A stretch of 6,983 nucleotides of DNA from Bacteroidales bacterium UBA4912 (GCA_002398875.1 DHCC01000082.1:7838-14820), one strand, 5' to 3'. Positions 1-5,985 are shown, numbered from the stretch's first letter. Notes: generated by a model not told the origin, from the sequence alone. Made by a program: numbers and translations.

Positions 1-780
1 ATGATAAGTCTTCTGCAGATCCACATCACACATTACAAGAATCTGCACAACGAGCTGGATCAGTTTTTCGAAAACAAAAGCAAACAAATTCCATATATAA
101 TAGGCATAGCCGGCAGCGTTGCAGCCGGCAAAAGTACTACAGCCAGGGTTTTACAAAAATTGCTTTCTATGACCCCCGGCAGTCCAAAGGTAGAGTTGAT
201 CACAACGGACGGATTTCTATATCCAAACGAAGAACTTGAGCGACGTGGCATTCTGAATAAAAAGGGATTCCCTGAGAGCTATGATGCTAAAAAGCTATTA
301 GCTTTTCTTTCCGGAGTAAAATCAGGACGAGAAGTTTTAGAAGCACCTGTTTATTCACATCTTTATTATGATGTTATAAAAGACAAGGTGCTTACCATCG
401 AAAGACCTGATATTCTTATTGTGGAAGGTATAAATGTACTCCAGGTATCAACATCTAAAAAAGTTCGTCGTCGCGTTTTTGTATCGGACTTCTTTGATTT
501 TTCAATTTATGTAGATGCAAGCGAAAAAAATCTTCGTCAATGGTATCTGGAACGATTCAAGAAACTGCAGCAGACTGCTTTCCGCGACCCCGAATCCTAC
601 TTTCATCAATATGCCTCATACCCTGAAGACAAATTAATGGAGTTCGCAAATCAGGTATGGGATGAAATTAATCTCCCTAACCTTGAACAAAATATTCTGC
701 CCACCCGTTTCCGGGCACATCTTATTCTGGAAAAGAGCGAACGCCATTTTGTCAGAGGAGTCAGGATTCGCAAAATATAA
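1..780 (+). CDS. coaA: Type I pantothenate kinase (5' end outside window)
   Basis: Catalyses ATP-dependent phosphorylation of pantothenate, the first step of coenzyme A synthesis, in the cytoplasm. The 259 visible residues align, from memory, almost end to end with E. coli CoaA (316 aa). The P-loop GSVAAGKST is at residues 38-46, the ITTDGF motif carries the catalytic Asp (D70, E. coli D127), and there are conserved APVYSHL, PDILIVEGINVLQ, VFVSDF.DFSIYVDA and QNILPTR blocks. R49 and H120 match E. coli R106 and H177, linked to CoA feedback binding. Numbering is offset by 57, so about 57 N-terminal residues are missing. The ATG at base 1 aligns with an internal position and is probably not the true start. 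The gene converges on the HIT gene across a shared terminator. Family assignment is near certain. A type I enzyme is less usual in this phylum, where type III (CoaX) is common. Confidence 0.96.
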   Translation: MISLLQIHITHYKNLHNELDQFFENKSKQIPYIIGIAGSVAAGKSTTARVLQKLLSMTPGSPKVELITTDGFLYPNEELERRGILNKKGFPESYDAKKLLAFLSGVKSGREVLEAPVYSHLYYDVIKDKVLTIERPDILIVEGINVLQVSTSKKVRRRVFVSDFFDFSIYVDASEKNLRQWYLERFKKLQQTAFRDPESYFHQYASYPEDKLMEFANQVWDEINLPNLEQNILPTRFRAHLILEKSERHFVRGVRIRKI

Positions 781-781
781 A

Positions 782-816
782 AAAAGTGATGATCCTTTTA
801 TAGAATCACCACTTTT
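782..816. terminator. Bidirectional intrinsic terminator between coaA and the greA-HIT unit
   Basis: Arms 782-793 (AAAAGTGATGAT) and 805-816 (ATCACCACTTTT) pair over 12 positions around an 11-nt loop. The single non-Watson-Crick position is A-C when read on the + strand but a G-U wobble on the minus strand, so the minus-strand RNA folds better. On the minus strand the stem runs into seven U residues (complement of 779-785), a good intrinsic terminator for the HIT gene 21 nt upstream. On the + strand the TTTT of the closing arm can serve coaA, whose stop codon is adjacent. Confidence 0.85.
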
Positions 817-836
817 GTAAAACCTTAAGCGGTTAT

Positions 837-1232
837 TTAATCAAAAGCCTCACTGATTTTTTCAGCAATTTCAGCAAACTCCTCATCTGTCAATGTCAGT
901 TTAGGATTAGAAAGATTCATATCATTCTCACTTTGTAATGGTAAAAGATGAATGTGAGCATGCGGCACTTCCAGTCCAAGCACCATAACACCGATACGTT
1001 TACATGGCACCGCAGCTTTAATTGCCTTAGCCACTTTCTTAGAAAAGACAATCATATCAGCTAACAGATCATCTTCTATATCAAAAATATAGTCAACCTC
1101 CAGTTTAGGAACCACCAATGTATGCCCTTTAACCCTCGGGCTAATATCAAGAAAAGCATAAAACTTTTCGTCCTCTGCGATTTTATATGAAGGAATTTCA
1201 CCTTTTATAATTCTGCTGAAAATAGTTGCCAT
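837..1232 (-). CDS. HIT-family (histidine triad) nucleotide hydrolase
   Basis: A 131-residue cytoplasmic protein of the Hint/HIT family. Such proteins hydrolyse purine nucleoside phosphoramidates or acyl-adenylates to release AMP, but the physiological substrate cannot be read from sequence. It starts with the usual IFSRIIKGEIPSYKI, continues through AFLDISPRVKGHTLVVPK (residues 26-43), and carries the triad HAHIHLL at 91-97, where H93 would be the nucleophile. Length is normal for short bacterial HIT proteins. The loop before the triad reads GLEVPHAH rather than the commoner GQxVxHxH. An AGAGAAGA stretch just before the ATG may help ribosome binding. The gene starts 13 nt after the greA stop codon, so co-transcription with greA is very likely, and it ends at the hairpin 782-816. 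Confidence 0.95.
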   Translation of the reverse strand: MATIFSRIIKGEIPSYKIAEDEKFYAFLDISPRVKGHTLVVPKLEVDYIFDIEDDLLADMIVFSKKVAKAIKAAVPCKRIGVMVLGLEVPHAHIHLLPLQSENDMNLSNPKLTLTDEEFAEIAEKISEAFD

Positions 1233-1245
1233 TCTTCTCTATCGA

Positions 1246-1716
1246 TTAAATTGAAATATCCAAAACTTCAAAAGTTAAAGTCCCCGAAGGTACTTTTATA
1301 TCAGTCACGTCACCAACTTTCTTACCCAGCAAACCCTGAGCAATAGGTGAGTTTACCGCAATTCTGCCACTTCTGAGATCAGCTTCACTTTCCGACACTA
1401 GAGTATAAGTCATCTCTTTCTTAGTCTTGGTGTTTTTAATAGTGACCTTGTTCATTATCTTCACTTCATCCGTACCAATTGCACTCTCATCAATCAATCG
1501 TGCACTGGCAATAAGACCTTTCAGTTGAGCTATTTTTGCCTCCAGCATCCCCTGTGCCTCTTTCGCAGCATCATACTCTGCATTCTCCGAAAGATCACCT
1601 TTATCTCTTGCTTCAGCGATCTGACGGGAAATCTCGGGCCTCTGCACAGACTCCATGTGCAACAACTCTTCTTTTAAGTTCCGTAGCCCCTCATCAGTCA
1701 TGTAAGTAATAGCCAT
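1246..1716 (-). CDS. greA: Transcription elongation factor GreA
   Basis: GreA binds the secondary channel of RNA polymerase and stimulates cleavage of backtracked transcripts, rescuing stalled complexes. The 156-residue length is standard. Residues 1-75 form the N-terminal coiled coil with the signature ARDKGDLSENAEYDAAKEAQ. D41 and E44 at its tip correspond to the acidic pair that positions the catalytic metal. Residues 80-156 form the FKBP-like C-terminal domain with SPIAQGLLGKKVGD and a closing TFEVLDI strand. The start is the only ATG giving the canonical MAITYMTDEGL N-terminus. It leads the HIT gene in a likely two-gene operon, reads from the promoter at 1817-1847, and has a leader of roughly 90 nt that contains a terminator-like hairpin. 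Confidence 0.98.
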   Translation of the reverse strand: MAITYMTDEGLRNLKEELLHMESVQRPEISRQIAEARDKGDLSENAEYDAAKEAQGMLEAKIAQLKGLIASARLIDESAIGTDEVKIMNKVTIKNTKTKKEMTYTLVSESEADLRSGRIAVNSPIAQGLLGKKVGDVTDIKVPSGTLTFEVLDISI

Positions 1717-1761
1717 ATTTTTTTATATTAACATTTTAAATTTCAAATATATAAAGAAGAA

Positions 1762-1787
1762 TTCCGACCTAATTTATAGGGCCGGAA
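1762..1787 (-). terminator. Hairpin in the greA leader, terminator-like
   Basis: On the minus strand TTCCGGCCC and AGGTCGGAA form an 8-bp stem (one G-U wobble) around a loop of about 8-10 nt, followed at once by a U-rich run (UUCUUCUUUAUAUAUUU). On the + strand the wobble becomes an A-C mismatch, so the minus strand is favoured. It could terminate the upstream lipoprotein transcript. Because it lies downstream of the greA promoter at 1817-1847, greA transcripts must also pass it. Whether it terminates fully, partly or not at all cannot be decided here. Confidence 0.6.
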
Positions 1788-1816
1788 ATCCTCAATTTTT
1801 TCATGATTATCTCTTA

Positions 1817-1847
1817 CAAAGATAGGGACATTTTTTTATAAACCAAA
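1817..1847 (-). promoter_or_regulatory. Bacteroidota-type promoter for greA-HIT
   Basis: Read on the minus strand: -33 TTTG (complement of 1844-1847), a 19-nt spacer, and -7 TATCTTTG (complement of 1817-1824). Both boxes match the Bacteroidota primary sigma consensus TTTG/TAnnTTTG. Transcription would begin near 1810, giving greA a leader of about 90 nt. The promoter sits between the stop codon of the lipoprotein gene and greA, so greA can be expressed independently. Confidence 0.75.
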
Positions 1848-1862
1848 AAACATCAATATGTT

Positions 1863-3026
1863 TTATAACACTTTGTTCAGTTGCTCAGACAGTTGTGAAT
1901 AATCTTCTATTCTTGCAACTAAATCCCCTTCACGGTCTATTAAAAATGCAGTAGGTATCTCACGTACATTATAAGTAGACAGAACAGGAGAGCTTACTGA
2001 TCTGGGATCATGCACAGTCACCCATGGCAGGTTATCAGCCGATATTTTCCAGAAATGCTCATCAGAATCAAGCGACACCTGATAAATCTCAAAGTCCCGT
2101 GAACTGTATCTGCTGTACAAGTTATTTAGATCAATATTATGCTTTGGCGAGAAATCAGCGCTATACACTACAAAGTCCAACAAAACCACTTTACCTTTCA
2201 AAGATGAGAGAGCTATCTCTTCCCCATTTATTCCCGACAAAGAAATATCCGGCAACCCTGCATCAGTCTGAACGGCGACGCTCTCAAACAGTAGAGCCTG
2301 TTGCTCCTCTCTGCGACGAGCCTGCAATGCATTCAAGGTAAAATTATACAGGTGAACAGTCCTTTCTGTTTCAGGATAATACTTATTCCATGAAGTTGCA
2401 ACAGCCCCAAACATAGCATAATCCTGTTTATTGTAAGGATCAAATATAAGATAATCGTTTATTTTCTGAAATACTGCATAATATGCGGCAGCACTTGACG
2501 GATTACCCAAAATAACGTTAGAAATCTCCTTCTTGTAATCTATCAAAACACTATCCAGCTGATTCAAGAAAGCAATATCGTCAATAACTTTTGCAGCATG
2601 CTGCTCTTCTAACGAAGTTATTCTTTGCACCGCCATCAATCTCAACTCATCCACCTTCTTAAGCTGATCATTAGTATAAGATTCTGCAACAGCAAAAGAG
2701 CCATAAAAATTATTTGCATCCGCATTTACAATAAGAGTTTCAGTTGAATCTACAGCAAAAACCACCGAATTATCTCCAATCCTTAGCTGATAAAATTCAG
2801 GATTCACGGGAGCTCCTTGTCTGAATTTAAATAATCCGTTTTCTTTCAGTACAGCAGAATCAATCAGCTGTATGCCTGCAAGACCCCTGTGCTCCAGGTA
2901 AAGAGTGTCGCCCACTGCTGAATCAATTTTACCCTCAACAATAAAAGATTCTCCACGATTACATGACGCAAAAATACCACCTATAAGCAGGGTAAATAAT
3001 ACCACCCTTTTAATTACTGTTTTCAC
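1863..3026 (-). CDS. DUF4369 / thioredoxin-fold lipoprotein lacking the CXXC cysteines
   Basis: A predicted envelope lipoprotein, 387 residues from the GTG at 3026. The N-terminus is a basic start, a hydrophobic stretch (VVLFTLLIGGIFASC) and Cys22 as lipidation site. Residues about 28-103 look like a DUF4369 domain (FIVEGKID...DTLYLEHR...). A helical linker follows at 115-245. Residues 256-387 form an AhpC/TlpA-like thioredoxin fold (GLPDISLSGINGEEIALSSLKGKVVLLDF, later IPTAFLIDREGDLVARIE). Where active relatives have W-C-x-x-C, this protein has S-A-D-F-S (residues 289-293, bases 2148-2162), so thiol-disulfide exchange by that motif is not possible. The cis-Pro region (EIPTAF) is kept. It may act in binding or scaffolding, which is inference. 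A TTG at 3059 gives an in-frame extension of 11 residues but lies inside the -7 box of the likely promoter, and the GTG gives a normal signal peptide. Confidence 0.88.
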   Translation of the reverse strand: MKTVIKRVVLFTLLIGGIFASCNRGESFIVEGKIDSAVGDTLYLEHRGLAGIQLIDSAVLKENGLFKFRQGAPVNPEFYQLRIGDNSVVFAVDSTETLIVNADANNFYGSFAVAESYTNDQLKKVDELRLMAVQRITSLEEQHAAKVIDDIAFLNQLDSVLIDYKKEISNVILGNPSSAAAYYAVFQKINDYLIFDPYNKQDYAMFGAVATSWNKYYPETERTVHLYNFTLNALQARRREEQQALLFESVAVQTDAGLPDISLSGINGEEIALSSLKGKVVLLDFVVYSADFSPKHNIDLNNLYSRYSSRDFEIYQVSLDSDEHFWKISADNLPWVTVHDPRSVSSPVLSTYNVREIPTAFLIDREGDLVARIEDYSQLSEQLNKVL

Positions 3027-3056
3027 ACTTTCATATTCATTAGTTAATACTATCTG

Positions 3057-3087
3057 CAAAATTACACTTTTTTTCAGGAGAAACAGA
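3057..3087 (-). promoter_or_regulatory. Bacteroidota-type promoter for the thioredoxin-fold lipoprotein
   Basis: On the minus strand: TCTG (complement of 3084-3087, three of four matches to the -33 TTTG), 19 nt, then a full-match -7 box TAATTTTG (complement of 3057-3064). The spacer equals that of the greA promoter. Transcription would start near 3050, leaving a short leader of about 25 nt before the GTG at 3026 and excluding a TTG start at 3059. Confidence 0.65.
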
Positions 3088-3191
3088 TAACCTTGAAAAA
3101 TACTTACTTATTAGTTAAAATAAAAAAGTCACTCCGACCTAACAGAATGTCCATATTTTGTATTTTTTTTACTAATTTTGTATAAACAAGC

Positions 3192-3273
3192 TTGTGCTAA
3201 TCCCTACATGCTGAATTTTTGTAAAATATTTCATCTAAGTCACAGCTACATAGAATTATAAATATTAGCACAA
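3192..3273. repeat. Inverted repeat TTGTGCTAAT / ATTAGCACAA upstream of the hybrid regulator
   Basis: Perfect 10-bp arms at 3192-3201 and 3264-3273 with 62 nt between them. The distance is long for an RNA hairpin and fits better with two DNA binding sites in opposite orientation. Nine bases of the motif (ATTAGCACA) recur at 5224-5232, 79 nt after the regulator's stop codon, and TGCTAAT occurs inverted at 5281-5287. Confidence 0.6.
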
Positions 3274-3321
3274 CCATGTTAATTATGCTTAATTATAGCA
3301 CTTCCCAAACGGTCAGAGTCT

Positions 3322-3352
3322 TTTTTATGCTATTTTTCTATGCTTAAATTTG
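3322..3352 (+). promoter_or_regulatory. Candidate promoter for the hybrid regulator
   Basis: TTTT at 3322-3325 (three of four -33 bases), a 19-nt spacer and a full-match -7 box TAAATTTG at 3345-3352. Transcription would begin near 3360, about 75 nt before the ATG. A second full -7 match, TAATTTTG at 3173-3180, has no -33 box at the right distance. In such AT-rich DNA chance matches are likely, so confidence is moderate. Confidence 0.4.
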
Positions 3353-3435
3353 TTATTTGTAGAAATATTACTTAATTTTCGCAAAAATATAAAAACGACG
3401 TAATTCAAAATTTCTAACCTCTTTATACTTATTAC

Positions 3436-5145
3436 ATGGACATAGAAAGAACAAGTTATATCGTCATCATTCTCCTGTTGGCGATATCAGCATCCATACT
3501 ACTCTATGCTTTTCTTGAGCGTTCACGAAACAACAGAACTTTAAAGAGAGTAGAACAAATAAGAAGCAATATCTTCACTAAGATAACACACGAATTTAGA
3601 ACTCCTTTAACCATAATACTCGGATTAAGCAAACAGTTGCGCGATCAGAAAGATCTCATAAATAACAACGTTGCAGAAACATTCCTTAATGCGATAGAGC
3701 GACAAAGCAATTATCTCTCAGAGCTCGTAAACCAGCTGCTTGATATTTCCAATTTAAGGAGCGGTCCAAAAACATTAGAATGGAAAACAGGCAATATTGT
3801 AGCGTTCATCAACATGATTTCAGAAACATTACGAATTTATGCCAAACAAAATGATATAGAAATATTCTTTTTTAGTGAAGAGAGCGTGATTGAAACCGAT
3901 TTCGTACCTGATTATCTAAACAAGATAATGCACAATCTAATAGGTAATGCTATAAAGTATAGCGACGATGGAACACGCATCTATGTTATAATAGAACTAA
4001 GCAAAAAAGACAATAAGAAGATTCTCATAAAAGTTGTTGACCACGGCAAAGGGATCAGCGAAGAAGATTTGCCACATATCTTTGAACTGTTTTATCAAAA
4101 CGGGAGTAACGGAAAAATGACAGGTAACGGTATTGGACTCACACTCACTAAGCAGCTGGTAGAAGTTATTGGCGGCACAATCGATGTAGAAAGCGAACAA
4201 GGAAAGGGAACTACGTTCACCGTAGAGCTGCCTCTTCAGATCAGCGAAAAGGAGATCTACCCACGCTGGATAAAAGAAAAAAACAGCAAAAATATTACAG
4301 CACCCATAAAAAAGGCTGATACCTCAAAAATGTTTTGCACAGAAATTAACGAAAACGACCCGCGTTCACTCATTTTACTAGTAGAAGACAACAAAGATAT
4401 TGCAATGTACGTCAAATCGATTTTTCCTGAAGATACTTACAATATTTTATACAGCAGTAATGGCGAAAATGCACTTGAATTAGCCACCGAACAACTTCCC
4501 GACATTGTGATATCCGATATCATCATGCCAAAGAAAAGCGGTACAGAGCTATGCAAAGAGATAAAGTCTTCACCTCTTCTCAATCATATTCCCATAATCC
4601 TGATTTCTGCGAAAAACAGGGAGGAAGATGTTATTGAAGGATTCAAGTGCGGTGCTGAAGCTTATCTTAAAAAACCATTTCAACCTGAGGAGCTTAAAAT
4701 ACGTGTTGACAACATAATCGCATCCCGCAAATTGCTAAAAGAAAAATACCACAGAGCAATCTTCAAAGATGACAATAAGGTCATCGATATAAAGGATGAA
4801 AATGTAAATGTAGAATTTGTGCGTCACGCCACCGATATAATATACCGTGAAATAAAAAACCCCGACTTCACACCATCAATGCTGGCCGAGGAGCTGGCTT
4901 TAAGTGTATCCCAACTAAACAAAAAACTAAATGCTATAACAGGCTACCCCTCTTCAACCTATATCATTCAGATTAAACTCTCACACGCAAAAAAACTACT
5001 CACCACACAGAACAAAACAATAGGTGAAGTTGCAACCGAATGCGGCATATACGACGTTAACTACTTCTCTCGTGTATTCAAAAAACATACAGGTCTCACC
5101 CCGTCCCAGTTCAAAAAACTCCTCCCAACAAACACCGACAATTAA
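3436..5145 (+). CDS. Sensorless hybrid histidine kinase / response regulator / AraC-type activator
   Basis: A one-polypeptide two-component system of 569 residues. Order: one membrane helix (about 8-27); HisKA with phospho-acceptor H52 in THEFRTPL; HATPase with N-box NLIGNAIKYS (N167, N171), G1 DHGKGI (202-207) and G2 GNGIGL (230-235); linker to about 310; receiver with acidic pair E317/D318, phospho-acceptor D361 (SDIIMP), S391 and K413; AraC-type double helix-turn-helix (about 459-562) ending GLTPSQFKK. All catalytic residues are present. Large hybrid regulators of this phylum carry a long periplasmic propeller/Y_Y_Y or other sensor before the kinase. Here only seven residues precede the helix, and an in-frame TAA at 3415 rules out a longer start. 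The signal must come through the membrane helix, a partner protein or the cytoplasm. DNA binding by a membrane-tethered protein is expected for this family. Targets are unknown; the following cluster is a reasonable guess. Confidence 0.95.
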   Translation: MDIERTSYIVIILLLAISASILLYAFLERSRNNRTLKRVEQIRSNIFTKITHEFRTPLTIILGLSKQLRDQKDLINNNVAETFLNAIERQSNYLSELVNQLLDISNLRSGPKTLEWKTGNIVAFINMISETLRIYAKQNDIEIFFFSEESVIETDFVPDYLNKIMHNLIGNAIKYSDDGTRIYVIIELSKKDNKKILIKVVDHGKGISEEDLPHIFELFYQNGSNGKMTGNGIGLTLTKQLVEVIGGTIDVESEQGKGTTFTVELPLQISEKEIYPRWIKEKNSKNITAPIKKADTSKMFCTEINENDPRSLILLVEDNKDIAMYVKSIFPEDTYNILYSSNGENALELATEQLPDIVISDIIMPKKSGTELCKEIKSSPLLNHIPIILISAKNREEDVIEGFKCGAEAYLKKPFQPEELKIRVDNIIASRKLLKEKYHRAIFKDDNKVIDIKDENVNVEFVRHATDIIYREIKNPDFTPSMLAEELALSVSQLNKKLNAITGYPSSTYIIQIKLSHAKKLLTTQNKTIGEVATECGIYDVNYFSRVFKKHTGLTPSQFKKLLPTNTDN

Positions 5146-5171
5146 GTGTAATATTTACTTTATTTCATATA

Positions 5172-5206
5172 TATAAACGTTTTCTTAGATGCACAAAACG
5201 TTTATA
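5172..5206 (+). terminator. 12-bp inverted repeat after the hybrid regulator; possible terminator or operator pair
   Basis: Perfect arms TATAAACGTTTT (5172-5183) and AAAACGTTTATA (5195-5206) around an 11-nt loop, starting 27 nt after the stop codon. Position suggests a terminator, but the stem has only two G-C pairs and what follows is mixed (AATATATTTT), so it would be weak. Each arm also contains the self-palindrome AAACGTTT, with centres 21 bp apart (two helical turns), which would also suit a pair of protein-binding sites. Confidence 0.45.
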
Positions 5207-5336
5207 AATATATTTTAACGACGATTAGCACACATATCTGTTTTATCTTCAATCTTTTACCTGTCTTTTTGCGCAAATAATGCTAATGTAGTCAAATGTT
5301 AAAGCGCATACTGTCCTATATTTAATAAAATAAGTC

Positions 5337-5366
5337 CTAACCGTAAGTTATTTCTAACCGTAAGTT
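5337..5366. repeat. Perfect 13-nt direct repeat, 17-nt period
   Basis: CTAACCGTAAGTT occurs at 5337-5349 and again at 5354-5366, separated by ATTT. The second copy overlaps a -7-like box (5361-5368), placing the repeats over the -33 to -7 region. Paired direct repeats here are typical of activator sites; AraC-type proteins often bind as tandem monomers. The link to the kinase just upstream is inference. Confidence 0.7.
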
Positions 5367-5368
5367 TG
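5361..5368 (+). promoter_or_regulatory. Candidate -7 box for the HU-like operon
   Basis: TAAGTTTG matches TAnnTTTG fully, but no TTTG-like -33 element lies 18-21 nt upstream (TAAC at the expected place). A promoter with a poor -33 box and a direct repeat over it would be expected to need an activator. A chance match cannot be excluded. Confidence 0.35.
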
Positions 5369-5585
5369 CAAGCAATTAATCGAGTTGTCAAAAGGACACC
5401 TGAAAATTTACAAACGTACGGAAATGGTTTTAATGGTAAAACACAGAAAAACAACAAACAGTCAGCGAGTTAGCTATAAACGGTCAAAAGAATAGCTCCG
5501 AACGTAACAATAATGTAACAACCTGGCAAACAGTGGTAGTATTCAATCTTTTAGAGCACAAAACACAAATAATAATAAAAGAAAT

Positions 5586-5963
5586 ATGAAGTATAGACTA
5601 ATACAAAAAGCCAATCCGCTTGAACCTGACAGTAAACGGAAATGGTATGCCAGCCCCATAAAATCAGGCACCATCAACAACTATCAGTTAAGCAAAGGCA
5701 TTGCTTCAAAATCCTCTATGACCAGAGGTGCCGTGTTAAACGTAATTGAAAATCTGGTAGATGAAATACCCAGATATCTAACCGAAGGTTACAGTGTAAA
5801 CCTCAACAACCTGGGCACTCTCAGGCTATCACTGTCAAGCAAAGGAGTTAGCAAACCCGAAGATTTCTACAGCGACAACATTTCAAACATTCGTGTAGTC
5901 TTCACCCCCTCACCCGAGTTCAAAAAAACTCTGCAGAGTATAGAATTCGAGTTATCCGAATAA
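5586..5963 (+). CDS. HU-like DNA-binding protein (TIGR01201 / HU-HIG type)
   Basis: A 125-residue basic protein resembling the putative histone-like DNA-binding proteins common in Bacteroidota. The opening KYRLIQKANPLEPDSKRKWYASP is typical of that family. Residues 33-66 would form the helical dimerisation part (YQLSKGIASKSSMTRGAVLNVIENLVDEIPRYLTEG in the family pattern), and G68-YSVNLNNLGTLRLSLSSKG-87 the strand leading to the DNA-gripping arms, then 103-125 the last strands and an acidic tail (FELSE). It is longer than true HU (about 90 aa) and is unlikely to be the main nucleoid protein. The ATG follows an A-rich stretch (AAAAGAAAT) with no Shine-Dalgarno, normal for the phylum. It leads a same-strand cluster, 22 nt ahead of the next gene. 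It may act in local chromosome architecture or regulation; no target can be read. Confidence 0.85.
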   Translation: MKYRLIQKANPLEPDSKRKWYASPIKSGTINNYQLSKGIASKSSMTRGAVLNVIENLVDEIPRYLTEGYSVNLNNLGTLRLSLSSKGVSKPEDFYSDNISNIRVVFTPSPEFKKTLQSIEFELSE

Positions 5964-5985
5964 CACATTCAATATATCCATTACA

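Larger units (their letters stand above)
3065..3435. other. AT-rich divergent intergenic region
   Basis: About 370 nt with no supportable gene on either strand, dense in stop codons in all frames. It separates the minus-strand lipoprotein gene from the + strand hybrid regulator. It contains the two outward-reading promoters, a 10-bp inverted repeat (3192-3201 / 3264-3273), a tandem TTAATTAT pair (3279-3286, 3289-3296) and a repeated TATGCTTAA (3284-3292, 3339-3347). The number of short repeats before a regulator gene suggests operator sites, but no bound protein can be named. Confidence 0.6.
5146..5585. other. 440-nt non-coding region with repeats before the HU-like gene
   Basis: No supportable reading frame on either strand. 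In order it holds a 12-bp inverted repeat right after the kinase gene (5172-5206), ATTAGCACA (5224-5232), the palindrome TTTGCGCAAA (5268-5277), inverted TGCTAAT (5281-5287), and a 13-nt direct repeat (5337-5366) meeting a -7-like box (5361-5368). From about 5370 to 5585 the sequence is A-rich and G-poor, with only a short inverted pair (AGCTAT 5472-5477 / ATAGCT 5492-5497). If the -7-like box is used, about 210 nt of untranslated leader would precede the HU-like gene. Confidence 0.6.

Noticed and set aside
60..251. Minus-strand 63-residue open frame within coaA
   Set aside because: Lies fully opposite a strongly conserved gene and shows no recognisable protein features.
2024..2341. Plus-strand 105-residue open frame opposite the lipoprotein gene
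   Set aside because: Overlaps a well-supported gene; its composition, rich in Ser, Pro, Gln and Arg, looks like an antisense shadow.
3057..3059. TTG start giving the thioredoxin-fold lipoprotein 11 extra residues
   Set aside because: The TTG lies inside the best -7 promoter box, and the extension would put a polar, acidic segment before a normal lipoprotein signal peptide that begins at the GTG 3026.
2905..3090. Plus-strand 61-residue open frame at the start of the lipoprotein gene
   Set aside because: Antisense to the signal peptide and promoter; no initiation signal or family resemblance.
3173..3180. TAATTTTG as promoter -7 box for the kinase gene
   Set aside because: A full -7 match, but no -33-like bases lie 18-21 nt upstream, and it would give a leader of about 250 nt. 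Kept only as a remote alternative to 3322-3352.
3997..4200. Minus-strand 67-residue open frame in the kinase gene
   Set aside because: Antisense to the conserved HATPase domain.
5268..5277. Palindrome TTTGCGCAAA as a specific operator
   Set aside because: A single 10-bp palindrome with no second copy in the window is not enough to claim a site.
5370..5585. Small RNA, riboswitch or tRNA in the long leader
   Set aside because: No stable stems, cloverleaf or conserved riboswitch core could be traced; only a 6-bp inverted pair was found.
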